Shown here: positions 12,118-24,970 of the stretch, in pieces
How positions within the stretch are numbered: position 1 is the first letter of the stretch
Layout of the letters: every line of letters begins with the position of its first letter
Assembly: GCF_047948215.1 (NCBI RefSeq)
Contig: NC_134456.1
Location: 69,383,415 to 69,447,414 of the forward strand
Direction: 5' to 3'
Source: Lycorma delicatula
Taxonomy: Eukaryota > Arthropoda > Insecta > Hemiptera > Fulgoridae
Length of the DNA stretch: 64,000 nucleotides
Made by a program: the position numbers and the translations under genes
The notes under the pieces: generated by a model
What the model was told of the DNA's origin: nothing
Database searches by the model: none
What the model saw: only the letters and a program-made list of their open reading frames with translations

Positions 12118-14780
12118 TTTCTTATTTTTTGCTACAGAATCATCTCCCTAGAGATTGCCCTGCAATTTGGAATCACTGTGTATATTATAATAGTAAATTA
12201 ATAATTAGTATTTATGTAATATTATATATTATAAAATTTATTATGATATTACACAATATCATACTGTATTTTAAAAATTAAATAAATATGTTGTAAAAAG
12301 TTTTAATCAAATATCTACTTCGTTCTATTTCAGATTCATATTCGCCAATTTATTGCTTCTTTTTTTTTAATGTTATTTGCATTAGTTTTGTTTGTCTTAC
12401 TTTATTTTATTCTGCTTTTATTTTATCACATAAGCTTAGTTTCCAGTGTAAAATATGTTTGTTAGAGACGTACGGGTATATCTATTTATATTCTTTTAAT
12501 TCATTATTAGCTTACTCTATTCATTACATTTCTAGTTCAATTGACGTATGTAGTCAATTGAACATATGAAAGTACTTTCTTCTTTTTTTTTTAAATGAAA
12601 CGTATGTAAATTATCTGAGGGTGAAAGAGCGATTTATTTGTACGGAATCACTTTAGTTTATCCGGAGAGCCATTAGGGATTTAGATTTACTGCCGTAAGA
12701 CTTTATTTAAATCTGAACATTCAACCACCATTACCATAATAAACTGGTTTCTAGATTAAACGTGGTGCTTAGTAAACCACTGGCTCAGAACGTCACGGCT
12801 CGTTTTGATAAATTTTCAATAAATAAGACCGTAGGGAGATATCGGTTGCATAGTACAGAGGTAAACTGTAACATTAAATTTACGTTTCTCTTAATGATTA
12901 TTTTCATTTGCAAGTAAACTATGTTTAATAACAGATCGTTATTGCTTTTGAACCATTAAAGCGGTCGTTAAAAATATTTTAGGTTTTAAAAGTTGTATTT
13001 TTTATAACTTTCGTATTACTCGTTTAAAGATTATACCTACATCACCTCGATTCATATTTAAGACTAATTTCTTTAATTTACCAAAATGGAAATTTTTGTT
13101 CGCACAGTAAGTTAAAGTACGAGCTTCTCATATCGCCTGGTAGTACTCGTAATGTACCCGTTATGTAACTGCTACGGAGCATTTATTCATCTGGCTGTAA
13201 GATGTATAAAAGTTTTTAACTTTCATTTATTTTTCAAGCGAATTCGTCTTTTCTTAATGCCTGATTATGTTTCCATTAACTTGCATAGTATTTTATCTAG
13301 GTGGAATAACGTATTCTCATCAAATATTAATAATTATGTAAATTATTTTGACTAATGAATTAGTTTCATTGCAGTTTTTATTATGCATCATCGATGTTAA
13401 AATTTATTTATAGCATCATAAACAAATTTTATTGTTACTAATTTAATTCTTTAGAAATATACGTTCCATCGTCATATATAGATAGAAAGTAATAATTTAT
13501 AATACAGCCCATATTCAACATAAATCAATACTACAAAATCTATTCATACTGAACAATATCTGATGTTATGAATGGGCTATGAGCAAATTGTAGTCTTTGA
13601 GTTGAATCGTTCGGTGTACGGTTTGTTTATACGTAGGTCCCGATCAAAAGGCGAGTTTCCAGTTTAAATATACAAATAACTTCTACACAATTCAGTAAGT
13701 TATTAAAATGGATTGTTAGATCTCATTTTATGTAGGCTAGCCTATTATTTATTGTAATGGTATAGTTTTCCTCTCAAGTTCAGTGCATTTAAATTGAATA
13801 CATGAAAATTTAATGCTTCTAAATGGGTGCAATATAATCATATTTTCCTATTGAATCCCAAACAAACACGCATATGCGCGCACGGCTAAATACCATATGC
13901 ACACACTCAAATAACAAAAGATTTTCTACTGATAAATTGAACTCAATTTATCAATTTTTTTTAACTCCATTGTAAACGATTATTTAATAATCTAAAAACA
14001 TACAAATCGACTACTTGGATTTTTTAGCTCATTTCACAACGTAATGAATACCTTTTAAAATAGTCAACGTTTGAATCTTTATAAAACCTCTCTTTTCCAC
14101 TGGTTTACTATTTCTGTCTTTTAATAATCTCTAAAAGAACATGTCTCCAAATGAAGTCATATATAGTGCTTAACTACAATTAAATTTTGAGCTCACTGGA
14201 GAGAGTGAGCGAATAATTATGACAGATAAAGACGTGGAAATCGATTTAATTGAAATATATCACAAGTATCGTGAAATGAGTGTAAGGTAAAATAAAGTGC
14301 AAACAATGATGAAAAGACTACGATAGGAGAATCGGTAGCAGAATTTCTATTACCATACGAGTGTTTCATTTACTTTTTACGTTATTCCGTTTCCCATTTC
14401 GTGATTCAAAAATCAGGCATACGATAAATCTAAATTTAGCAAACAACTCGAAGATTACGATTCGTAAGCCCGTTCATAGCCAATTCAAATTTAACCGTCA
14501 AACATTTTATGGCTTGCAATAAATTTTCTTACTTATTAACGTATAATAATTGCAGCTTTATGATGTTTGTCTATGAAAACCTTAATAAATCTTTTTTTTT
14601 TAAGTATTACAACCATTAAAATTGGCGAGAGTTTTATAGTTTTAAAATAAAATAATAATTTTACAAATAGTAGAACAAAAAATAATAATTTGATTGTATT
14701 AAGCCTAAAACCAGTTGAGACAATTACAAGTTATATAACTTGCATTTATATTTATACAAAACTTTAGAAATAACGAGTAT

Positions 14781-14836
<56 letters not shown>

Positions 14837-15809
14837 CAACTATCCATAACTTAATAATGTATAAGCAGTCACACATACAGTATGTAAGAATTTTAATAAA
14901 TTATATAAATAAAAGACACTAAACAAAGATTTTTCCATCAGTTAACTGTTACCTAATATCATATTCTTAGATTTAATAAACAAAGGTGTTAAAATTTATA
15001 TAGATGTGTTTAACTGTAGTTCCGAATCGTGACTTAATTGTTATTTCTTCTATTCTATCTAATCATTAAAAGTAAGAGATTCATGTTGAAGAAGAACTGA
15101 ACATCAATATTTATCACGGAGTTCGTTAGAACTTCGTAGGTAAGAGGCGACGAAGTCAACGAACTACGTTTACAGTTCTAAACATGACCTAACCTAACAG
15201 TGAAATGAAAATGGGGCAAAATAAAATAAGCTTGAAAACATTATATCTCAATTCAGTTAGATTAGTGATAAATAATACTTTTAAAAAATTCCTCGCATTT
15301 TGTTAAACAGCGTTTCTTTCTCCATTTGATGAACCGCAGAATCGATTATGTCATATTATTCATTTTTTTAATGTACATTTACGAATCGCGTCGCTAGATA
15401 GCAGTACTTTATAGTACTAGGTAGCGTACAAAAACTTGATAATGTACTAGAAATAATAAAATTTAAGAAAAATATACTACAGCTTGTTTTAATAGTAAAT
15501 GCTGCTATGTAAATAAAAGTATTGAAAACGAAACAATTGTTTTAATTCCCTTCATTTATTTAACAAAAAATAAAAGTATTAACTTTCAAAAGATTAAAAA
15601 AGGAATAAATAAAACAGAAATAAATTTGATTGGTAAAATCGAATTTAACGATAAAAATCGAGGGTTACAATCACAAAGTAAAAAAATTTGCCGAGAAATT
15701 CAATTTGTTTGTTTTAGAAAGGCAATAAATTTTAATAATAAATCCATAAGACAAAAATCATTAATTCATTAAAAAAATAAAAGAATAATTAACAAAACGC
15801 AGTTTTATC
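12118..15809. other. Non-coding, AT-rich, no gene found
   Basis: Nothing beyond short chance frames is visible, except the (AC)n microsatellite at 14783-14833. Confidence 0.5.
14783..14833. repeat. (AC)n microsatellite
   Basis: An uninterrupted AC run of about 25 units. The poly-His/Thr frame across it is an artefact of the repeat. Confidence 0.95.
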
Positions 15810-16539
15810 CAAAAAAAATGATAATGAAATTGTAAACCATACGGTAAGAGTATCGCACATATCGTTTCTTCCGCTCAAAGAACGAAAATTTCTGTAATAC
15901 AAATAAAACTGATTTTAACAAAACGATACTGATATCAAAAAAGGTAAGACACTACATTTCTATTATCAAAATCTGTTATTAATTTAGAATTTTCTTTTTA
16001 GAAAAAAGCATGTTAAACATATGTAATAGACAATAGATATACAATAATATATAGTAAAAATGTTAAGCGTTCCACAAAATAAGCAAAAAAAAAAATTGTT
16101 ACAAAACTCTTACCGGGCCGATTTCATTTATTAAACAACGAATAATCATAACAATTTTATTATTTCTGTAAATGTGACATGTAAATCGGGCCGGCAAGAG
16201 TTTTCTAACAAAGTTTAATTTTTTTCGTATTAAATGGAACGCTTAAACATTGTTTATCTATTATTGTATATCTATTGTCAATTACATATATTTAACATGT
16301 ATTTTTTTTTAAAGAAAATTCTAAATTCATAACAGATTTTGATAATAGAAATGTAGTGTATTCTAAATTCATAACAGATTTTGATAATAGAAATGTAGTG
16401 TCTTACCTTTTTTGATATCAATATCGTTTTGTTAAAAACAGTTTTATTTATATTACAGAAATTTTTGTTTGTTGAGCGGAAGAAATGATATCTGCGAGAA
16501 TTTTACCGTGGGGTTTACAATTTCATTGTAATTTTTTTG
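15810..16539. mobile_element. Foldback (long inverted repeat) element
   Basis: The two halves are inverted copies. The outer ends share atgaaattgtaaac and its complement. The middle portions share ggtaagacactacatttc, and the inner ends share actcttaccgggccgattt. Only about 70 bp separates the arms. There is no coding capacity, so this is a non-autonomous foldback or MITE-type element. The right arm carries a 42-bp direct duplication (16318-16401) that the left arm lacks. Confidence 0.8.
16318..16401. repeat. 42-bp tandem duplication inside the foldback arm
   Basis: Two near-perfect 42-bp units start at 16318 and 16360, each beginning attctaaattcataacag and ending aatgtagtgt. The opposite arm has only one copy, so the duplication happened after the element formed. 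Confidence 0.85.
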
Positions 16540-18739
16540 AATTAAATATTTACTACTTCATTAATTTAGTCTAAAAGGAACTATTTGGTTCATTAATAAG
16601 GTGTTGTAGACATATAGTTTCCCTAATTTTCGAAGTAAATTTTCTCTGGGCACAGTTGAAAGCATGGTGGTAATCTCATCAACATACACCTTGGTTTTTA
16701 ACTTCCGAACAACCCTCTTGAGAATTAGAGTATAGTCGTATTATATTTACAATTATTAATTTAAAAATGGTAGAGTTTTGTTTAAAAAAAACTGCATGTT
16801 TATTTTTATTACAATTATAAGTTAAATTCCTGTTTATTGTGTACGTAAAAGTTTTTAAGAATAGATTATTCGTCAGATAAATATTAGCTTATCAAGTGAA
16901 GTTATTTATTGGTGTACATAAGCCTAAATGCGGACATCAAAATTCAGCTTGCTGAAGTCAATTTTTGTTTTCGTGGTTTAGCCCTTTTTTATGTTAAACA
17001 TAGTATATATTTTTAAGGGGTACATACAGTAGCTTTAATTCAAAACTCGTAACACGATTCACGCATGTTAATGCAAATATTTTAAATCAGTTAATAATAC
17101 TTTTTTATATCTTATTAGCTTGAGTTTTATAAAATAGTGGAAAAAACCGTGTTATCCGTGCCGAGTGAATATTTTTATTAAAAAAATTGTTTTAAAAATT
17201 AAAGTTAGGTTTATTAAGCCATTAGTAGGATATATATATATTCATTTCGTAGTTATAATTACGTTTGGAATTCGGTGAAAACATTTTCATTCTTGTACAA
17301 ATTGAAAAATTAATTTTGAGGAGAGAAATTTCACATCGAAAGAATTTAGCTTTTGTTGTACATCATGCTCTCGTTAAGTGTTTTATTGCACATCTACAGT
17401 CGAAAGAAAGAATAAAATAATAAATTCCTAATGACTGTGGAAATAATATTACGTACTATATCTGGTAAATGATTAAACCTTCCTACGATGGCTCGAGATT
17501 ACAGAAGGGAGTGAGGGTCACGTTATTTAACTTCTTTTTTAAACCGTTTTACGACGTCCTTTGGGATTTTTCCAAATGGGCCTTTAAATATATCCGTTTG
17601 AGGATGACGTTCCAGGTTTCGTCATTAAGGACGACGGTCGAGACTACCGTGAATTAGTGAGAGAATTTTTCTCTTAAGTACCCTTTTATCACTCCCCCAT
17701 TCCTTCGCTCTAGGAGTCGATTCAGTGCAGAGTACTTCCATCCCTGAGGATTACCGATGTCGGTCGATGTATATACATAAGAACATAAGTGGAATGAGTA
17801 GAGTGGATTTGATATAGGAGCTAAGATAAGGCTTCGTAGACCACGAAATTAGAACCGTAAATTAAGTCTGGCGCTCTTGCAGACCTCTTGAATAGAATGG
17901 AAATTACGCGTTCAATCTTTACTTCACCTCTTCCTCTACGACCTCTTTCTTTCATTTCCTCCCCCCCCCCCCACTCATCTCTTTAACAATAACCTTATAT
18001 TTGAGCCGCGGAATATCATTACTACATCGAATAAGTCCCGTAGAAATTTACTACATCCATAGGTAAACGTTATGAAAACTACTCATTTACCTAATGTATT
18101 TTAATATTTAATCAGTAATAATTTCTATTAAGAAAATGTACTTATAAACGTTTACATCAGCCTTTTCTCGAGAAGGCAAATTTTTTTTTGTTTCCATTCA
18201 AAGACACAGAAAAATTTAGTCTGATGCTGTCCACTATTCAAAGTTAAATTATCATAGTTTGACCAATCGCATTCTTTTACATGGATCACCGTCCAATCAG
18301 CAGACACCATTAACTTTTGATAAACAGGTTTAAAGATATCATATTTATTCCCATCTCTTATTTATCAATTCGTTACAAATTCATGCATGATTCTTATCCT
18401 CTACACCCTCTTCAAGTATCTTCTTTTAAATTCTATCATTAATTGTATTAATAAAAATGACACAGAAAATCAATTTCCAAGTGAACTTCAGCCGCTCAGT
18501 AAATAGTACAAAACAAAAAAACTCTGACGTGAACATTACATGACTTCCTTGTACGCTTATTAAATTGCATTTATACATTTTTTGCTGCACTTAATTTAAA
18601 CTTATTTCATTGGAAAGTGAAATACACAATTGCTGAAATACACAAGTGAGTACACAATTGCTGAAATATTCGTTTATTCAAAAATCAAATATTTATGCAG
18701 TTTTTAATTCAACAATCTTACATGAAATATTAGGGTAGA
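16540..18739. other. Non-coding stretch with a less AT-rich island
   Basis: No gene was recognised. About 17480-17960 is richer in GC than its surroundings and ends with a poly-C/poly-pyrimidine tract at about 17935-17975. The 62-codon frame in it has no recognisable similarity. Confidence 0.45.
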
Positions 18740-19205
18740 GTAAAAGTTCCTTTATTACTCGTATTACTAGATCAGAAAATGTTAAAAACCAAGAAACAAT
18801 AAAAAGAAGAAAATGTTGCAAACCAAAAAAAAAAGAAATAAACAGGAAGAAAATTTTGCAAAGAAAGAATAAAAACATTAAGAGAAAATGATAAATATAG
18901 AGGAAGAAGATGTTAAAACTAAAGAAAGAATAAAAATATTATCAGAAGATGATAAATATAAAGAGAAAGAAAACATTGACCAAGAAAAGAATAAAAACAT
19001 TAAGAGAGGATGATGAATATACAGAGAGAAAATTTGAATACTAGAGAACGTGTACACAAATTAAGATCAGAAGAATTAAAAAAAACCAAAGAGCGATTAA
19101 ATCATTGACAACAAAAAACAAATAAACGAAATGAAGATCAACTCCGACTTAGGGAGAGTATTGTCCGACAATATCAGAGAAGAAATGAACTAAAAGGTAA
19201 GAATT
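18740..19205 (+). pseudogene. Decayed Lys/Glu/Arg-repeat coding fragment, probably transposon-derived
   Basis: A 61-bp unit repeats at 18867, 18928 and 18989 (each begins gaataaaaa-att). Across frameshifts it encodes repeats like RIKTLRENDKY, RIKILSEDDKY and IKxLREDDEYTER. It is followed by RVHKLRSEELKKTKERLNH and LRLRESIVRQYQRRNELKG, and then a splice-donor-like ggtaag at 19197. Stops and frame changes show it is dead. Similar charged repeats precede Helitron-like or related transposon proteins in insects, but that assignment is a guess. Confidence 0.4.
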
Positions 19206-19564
19206 ATTTGCATTTTATTAAAGATCAGGCATGTATGCCTCAGTTTATATGTTGTTGTTGAGAGGGTTTATTTTTCAGGTGCTCAGTAGTTAATTTTAAT
19301 GTAGATAAAATTAAACAGAAATTTCAGAATAATTAAATAAAATTAAACAAAAATTAAACTAGAAAATCCAAAAATAACACGATTCTAAATTATAATTTTC
19401 AATTTGTATTAAATAATCACATGTTTTACCAAATTTATTACATATATATATATTAAGTGCATAAAATGTTATTTTACTAATAACGTCTGATTTTATTTTC
19501 ATATTTTTTTTTTTTATTTTTATTATTGAATATTAATTATTATAATTTTTTTACAATCACGAGT

Positions 19565-20132
19565 TAATAATTATTAAGAAATCAATATATTTAAATTGAA
19601 AAGAAAAAAAATTAAAAAAAAGTTCAAAAAAAAGGCGATAAAGTCAGATTCGTACCGATGTGCCCCTTCCCTTGCAAGATCCAAATATTTCATTAATTAA
19701 ACTTTTATTTCGCTATAACTTTGGAACCAATGAAAATAATTACCACTTATGATATATCGTTGAAAAGCTTTCAATGATATGGCTTATTACTGTAGTTAAG
19801 AAGTCCAAAATCCAATTTTTTTTTTTTTTGGATTTTGGGCTTTTATGAATACTTTTGGTTTAGTTGATTGCAATCAAAAGGGGAGGTGCACAACTAGATG
19901 TTACAAAAGTCCTAAATACAAAATTTCAACATCCTACGGCCAGTCGTTTTCGAGTTATGCAAGACATACATACGTACACTACGTACTACGTACGTTCAGA
20001 CGTCACAAACGCGTTCAAACGCGGAAACTTTTCAAAATGGATTCAGGGATGGTCAAAATGGATATTTCCGTTGAAATATGAAAACCGAAATTTTTCGCGA
20101 TCACAATACCCTTCACTCGTACAAGGAAGTAA
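19565..20132 (+). repeat. Repeat family X, copy 1
   Basis: This segment ends with gtacaaggaagt (20119-20130). It shares several blocks with the inverted copy at 24971-25450: caaaaggggaggtgcacaac, a ttcagggatggtcaaaatgg block, a taattattaa/atatatttaaatt block at the other end, and the 'gataaagtcagattcg' region. There is no coding capacity that I trust; the two overlapping 78- and 92-codon frames here are repeat-derived. Neighbouring copies make this a mobile, dispersed family. Confidence 0.75.
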
Positions 20133-20255
20133 AAATTGTTAGTTACTTTAAACAAATTTTTTTTTAGTCTTTCGAAATTTTTTATTTAGTATGATTAATT
20201 CACCTTATAAGCTCAAAGCTTCTGCATGGAAAGATGAAATGGAAATTTGTAGATA

Positions 20256-20345
20256 ATGTAAAATGCCATGCCTGACCGGGATCGAACCCGTGACCTCCAG
20301 ATGAAAGGCCGAGTCGCTACCACCCCGCCATGGAGATTTTCTTTA
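20256..20345 (-). mobile_element. tRNA-derived SINE (head region)
   Basis: On the minus strand the sequence has a polymerase III A-box-like block (tggcggggtggtagcgactc) and a B box (ggttcgatccc), spaced as in a tRNA. An aggcatggcattt segment follows, as known from insect tRNA-SINEs. The fold lacks good tRNA acceptor pairing, so this is a SINE head and not a tRNA gene. The body probably continues to about 20210. Confidence 0.75.
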
Positions 20346-21111
20346 TACTTTTAAAATGCCATAGAATCTGGTATTAATTTCTTAAATTGTAACTTCTCTG
20401 GAAAATAAAACAAGAACTTAAACTGAAACTTCTTTAGCATCCTTATTTGATTGGCAATCCGAGCCCTCAGATTTTTATAATTTCCTACCAATATATAATA
20501 ACATTTTACTGAGATTTAGTAACAGTTCATTAAATTTTGATTAATTCAATTAAAAAAAAAAACACACAATCTCATCTCAAATAAATAAAAGTATTAAATG
20601 CGTGTTTCCCCATGATAAGGAAAAGATCTAGAATCAATTTTTTAACCTCTGTTGATAAACTGTAATTATGAAAATGTAACGAATATTAGTATCAATTATG
20701 TACTTATAAATTTTAAAGAAATTGATAAATATTAACTATAAAATTTGATTTTTGCAGTTAGATAGGAATTAAAGTGATTATACACCTTAATCCAGGTTAA
20801 TTATTGTATCGACATCTTAATCTTTACCATTTTTCCAAGACGCAAAGTTTTGTAACAAACCTTTTTTTTTTATTTTTTATAAAGTTAACAACAAAAGGTT
20901 TTTAGCTAAGTTATTTGTATTTATTGTATGGACATTTTTAAAATTACATATAGGAGGCAGACTTTAGAAAATTAATGAGAGAAGTAATAGGGAGTTTTAT
21001 ACGAGTATTAACAGGATCATAGTGAAATTTATTCTTGTATACTGTATTAAAAAGAAATACTTTTTTAATGAATAACTGAAACTGAATTTAATGACTGCAC
21101 GCGGTTTTCAG

Positions 21112-21290
21112 GTTGAGAGATGAGCAGGAGTTAGAACTTAACCCAGATCATTATGAAGGAGGTACAACAGATCAGACAACGTTACTGATTAAGAATTCAA
21201 CACGCCATGACCATGGAGTCTATAGATGTGAGCTAGAGAATAGTGTTGGAGCTTCACCTTCAACAAATTCTGTATTTGTCAATGTTCATT
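21112..21290 (+). CDS. Exon: C-terminal half of an Ig domain
   Basis: The acceptor is ...ggttttcag at 21111 and the donor is gtaagt at 21291. The exon starts with one base finishing the previous codon and ends one base into a codon (phase 1 on both sides). The protein carries the F-strand motif HDHGVYRCELENSVGAS (D-x-G-x-Y-x-C), so it is the second half of an Ig fold. The first half, with the B-strand Cys and core Trp, must come from an upstream exon that I could not find in 1-21111. This Ig domain is therefore split by an intron, unlike the five downstream domains. Confidence 0.88.
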
Positions 21291-22343
21291 GTAAGTTTAA
21301 TGTTATTTTATTGTTTTTTTTTAATAAATTTAAAAACACAACCAAAAAAAATTTTATTGTTTAAATACAAGTAAAGGAATCGATTCTTTGTCTGAAATTT
21401 ATTCTTGTGTATGTATTTTTATGATTATAAAAGTTAAATATTAAAAAAATGTAACAAAGTAATATATATAAATTTATTGCAACTTGCAAAAATTATGATT
21501 ATTTTAGTCAAATAAAACATAATTTTAAACTTTCTGTAATTATTTTATTATTATGATACATTATTATTATTATGCATACTATAGTGGTTCCTAAAGTGTG
21601 CATCTTAGTACTCTGGGAAGCTGCAACTTCCTCACAAGCGTGTAGTGAAATATTATACAATTTTCATAATTTTATTTCCATTTTCATAGGACGCAACACC
21701 AAGCACCACTAGTGCAAACCATTTAGTTATTGTTTGCAGAAAATGATTACTACAAGATGACTCGATTGTTTTAGTGGTTTCAAATTTTTGCACTGAACTA
21801 GAATATTTTAATCTTGATTAATCTTTTGATTGATTTTAATTTGAGTAGCTGTGTAACATTTAAGTATGTCATTTTAAATGTTAAAATTATATTTGTTTTA
21901 TTCACAGAAGAATCACCAAAAGCAACATTAAACATTTCCAATTGATGCTGCACTTTATTACACTTTTAAAGGAAAATTTAATGCAAATTCTTTGTTCCAT
22001 TTTTTCACAAGTTAAAAGTTGCCTACTAATACCAAAACATGTGTAATCTTTTTGACAGCCAACAATAAACTAAGCATACAAAATGGATACAATGTAAACA
22101 TACATTTGGAACAAGTGCACCAACACAAAAAAAAAAAATTGTGTCGATTGTACTTACAAAGCTTGGGGAATTAAAAAATTCTCCATATTTTTAATCAAAC
22201 CTTGTGTGTGTATGTGCACGCACGCCCATAATTTTTTTTTAACTACTGGTTTTATTCGGTAGAACTTAAAAGATTTGTTTCAAAATTTTAAATCTGTACG
22301 TATGAAATCAATTGAAAATTTTTAACATGATTAAATGTTTCAG
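21291..22343. other. Intron of the Ig gene
   Basis: No coding content. At about 21590-21650 the sequence tagtggttcctaaagtgtg resembles the end of non-autonomous hAT elements, but no matching second end was found. Confidence 0.7.
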
Positions 22344-22658
22344 TTAAACCTATTGTAAACCTCACAATGGAACCTTCAGGACCAGTTAGTGAAATAGATC
22401 GACAGAACATTTCGCTTCTTTGCCAAGTAGTTGCTGGCAACCCAGACACATTGTTATCTGTCGTCTGGTTCTTAGATGGAGAAGTGTTAAAAGAATTGCC
22501 AGACTGTCGTACTCCAAATTCAAGCTTCTGTGATATTGATCCTTCTAAGCTCCTTCTTGAAAATGTTGAACGCAGCTTCCATGGAAATTATTCTTGCGTC
22601 GGTATGAATGATGCAGGATGGGGTCCTGTCTCACCTAATACTGAATTGGTTGTATATT
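22344..22658 (+). CDS. Exon: complete Ig domain with an extra Cys pair
   Basis: The acceptor is aatgtttcag and the donor is gtaagt at 22659, phase 1/1. The domain starts at KPIVNLTMEPSG and shows the B-strand Cys (ISLLCQVVAG), the core Trp (VVWFLDGE) and the F-strand motif HGNYSCVGMNDAGWG. Two further cysteines, in PDCRTPNSSFCD, lie in the middle of the domain and could form a second disulfide. Potential N-glycosylation sites include NLT, NIS, NSS and NYS. The length of about 105 residues is normal for a one-exon Ig domain. Confidence 0.93.
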
Positions 22659-24970
22659 GTAAGTATTAATTTCATGTATAATTGATTCTTAATTTTAAAC
22701 AGAACAGATTTATTTATACTTGCGTAAACTGAAAGACATAAAAAGTCAATTAACATCTAAAATTCAAATAAGCAGACTTTAATGTGATGCTTTCATCCGA
22801 TATTCAAGCTCATCATGAGTATCGACAGTTATAAAAAATGTTTCTTTATAAACTCTAGGACAGTACAATAGTTCTGGTTAGCTGAATTTCTAGGCTCAAC
22901 ATGAACATTTTTTACTAAATGCCTGCATACCCCTCTGGGTAAATTCAGTACTTTCCATTTAATATTAAAAATAATATATAAATACACATATTTACATAAA
23001 TAATATATAAAAGGTATTAGTAATATATAAAAGTATTACTGCATCCTCTCATCACTAGCATGAATGACAAGATAAAACCTTAATATATTCTTATTGCCTA
23101 GTCATGATGAATTCCTAAGCAGAATAATAATAATACTGTGATATAAAAATAAATTTTTTTTTTTAAATTTGATATAACTTTATGATAATTTATCTATTCT
23201 TTATTTAGCAACATCAGTATTTATTACACAGTGCATTATTTACATTTCAGTATGCAAAAAAAAAGCTTTAAAAGTTACTTAGGGATTAATAACAATGTTC
23301 AAAAAAATTTACTTCTGGTGTAATAGATTTTATAATTTACTTCACCACAAGACTGTATCTCTTTAGTCTCTCTCTCACAGATCAAGGTTCTCCATTCAGT
23401 TAGTGTATTTTTAATAAGATGCACTGAGAAGTGTTGTTGCAATATTATTATTATTTGCAAATGTATATTCTATATAACTTATTCTAAAAGATTCTTCCTT
23501 CATTATTTTTGTAAGATTAATTTATTACTTTTTTCACATAGCATTATCTTACACTTGGATATTAAGAAATCTATTTTAAAATGTGTACCTTCTTATTTAC
23601 CATTAAAAATAATAACTAATATGAAAATATATTTTTCTGTGGTTTTTTATTTGACTTTGTTTTCAAATAACAATATTGTTTTACCCCTTATTCCAGTAAT
23701 ACCGATTAGATAATTTATAAATTATTAAGACAGGAAATTTAGCTGTCACTGGATACTGTCCAAAAATTAACATAAAAGAACGAATTAGTTTTTTGTGGAA
23801 TTAATGCATGAAATTGTGATGTATATTAGACTATATTTGTACGTAATTGTGTAACAGAAGTAATGAATTGATTACATTAATCTAATAAACAGAAGGTTTA
23901 AAGGGTGTTAGATCTAGATCTAACACCCTTAAATATCTAGATATTTACTCCAGAATTTTTTATTTGCAGCTATTATAATATAATAAAAAACATGGAAAAT
24001 ATTTCTATTTGTCAAAAAATATCTTCCAACCCCTATAGATTTTATATTTATCAACACATTAAAGCCTCCTGAGGCCAAAATTTAACTTTGGTTGATTTAA
24101 TTTTGGTTGCATAAATCGTTTTATGTTTACTTATGTGTAAAACATAACACAAGTTAGCCTTGATTGGTACCTCTGTTTCGTTTTGTATTTTAGAAATGAT
24201 TTAACCTACAATTAATTTAATAATTAATCCTACTGAACGATATGATAAAACATAAAACTTTGTTAATATTATTCTAATGCATTATTAGCATGTTTCTAAT
24301 GGGTTTGGAAAGGTTCTTCAGAAAAAAATTCCATTATTTTAGAACTGAATCATTAATTATTTAAAAATTTTAAATTAAAATTATTAAATCTTCAGTCTAT
24401 GATCAGTTTACTTGGATTGATCTTATCAAATATAGATAAAAAATGAATATATTATCATTTAAAGTACATTAACTAAGTCAGGTAAGTGAGATACAACAGA
24501 GGCCAGCAAAAACATGAATCTGGTTTTGTAACTAAATGTATTAGGAGACTTCTTTTTTAAAAATCAATGAGAGGATGGAAAAATATTTCAAGAGTGCTGC
24601 ATTAAAGAAATCAAAATTCATGAACATTTTACTCATATGAATTTTCAAGCACACATGTATTATTAAAACATATTATCAGAAATAACATTAGAAAGAGTAC
24701 CATCGAAAGTTCTTTGAAAAATATTGTAATTTTAGTTTCAACAAGGCTTGAGGTATTATTCTCTCTTAAGTGGAGTGGGGATGTTTACATCTCTATGATA
24801 TGTAATACATCTCTGAAGTAAAATTTCTGTTACATGTTACATCAGAACTGTTCCAATCTACTGATTTGAAAATTTTTATATTTGTTTTTTTCTAAATTAA
24901 CCATTATAAAGATAGAAATAGTTCTCTACTTGCATCAAAGCTTTAAGAGAATTTGATCCTCTGATTTTTT
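22659..24970. other. Intron of the Ig gene, first part
   Basis: AT-rich with no exon recognised. It contains two adjacent perfect palindromes at 23901-23946. Confidence 0.6.
23901..23946. repeat. Two consecutive perfect palindromes
   Basis: A 30-bp perfect palindrome (23901-23930, centre gatctagatc) is followed without a gap by a 16-bp perfect palindrome, aaatatctagatattt (23931-23946). No element was recognised around them. Confidence 0.85.

Noticed and set aside
14740..14922. 60-codon frame with a Thr-His run
   Set aside because: It is produced by the (AC)n microsatellite.
15180..15200. Insect telomeric repeat (cctaacctaac)
   Set aside because: There are only two units, which is chance level; no array.
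20262..20340. Functional tRNA gene on the minus strand
   Set aside because: A and B boxes are present, but acceptor-stem pairing is poor and the flanks match a SINE body, so it is called a SINE.
21588..22175. Non-autonomous hAT element in the first intron
   Set aside because: Only the left end (tagtggttcctaaagtgtg) looks right; the candidate right end aagcttggggaatt matches poorly and no 8-bp duplication was seen.
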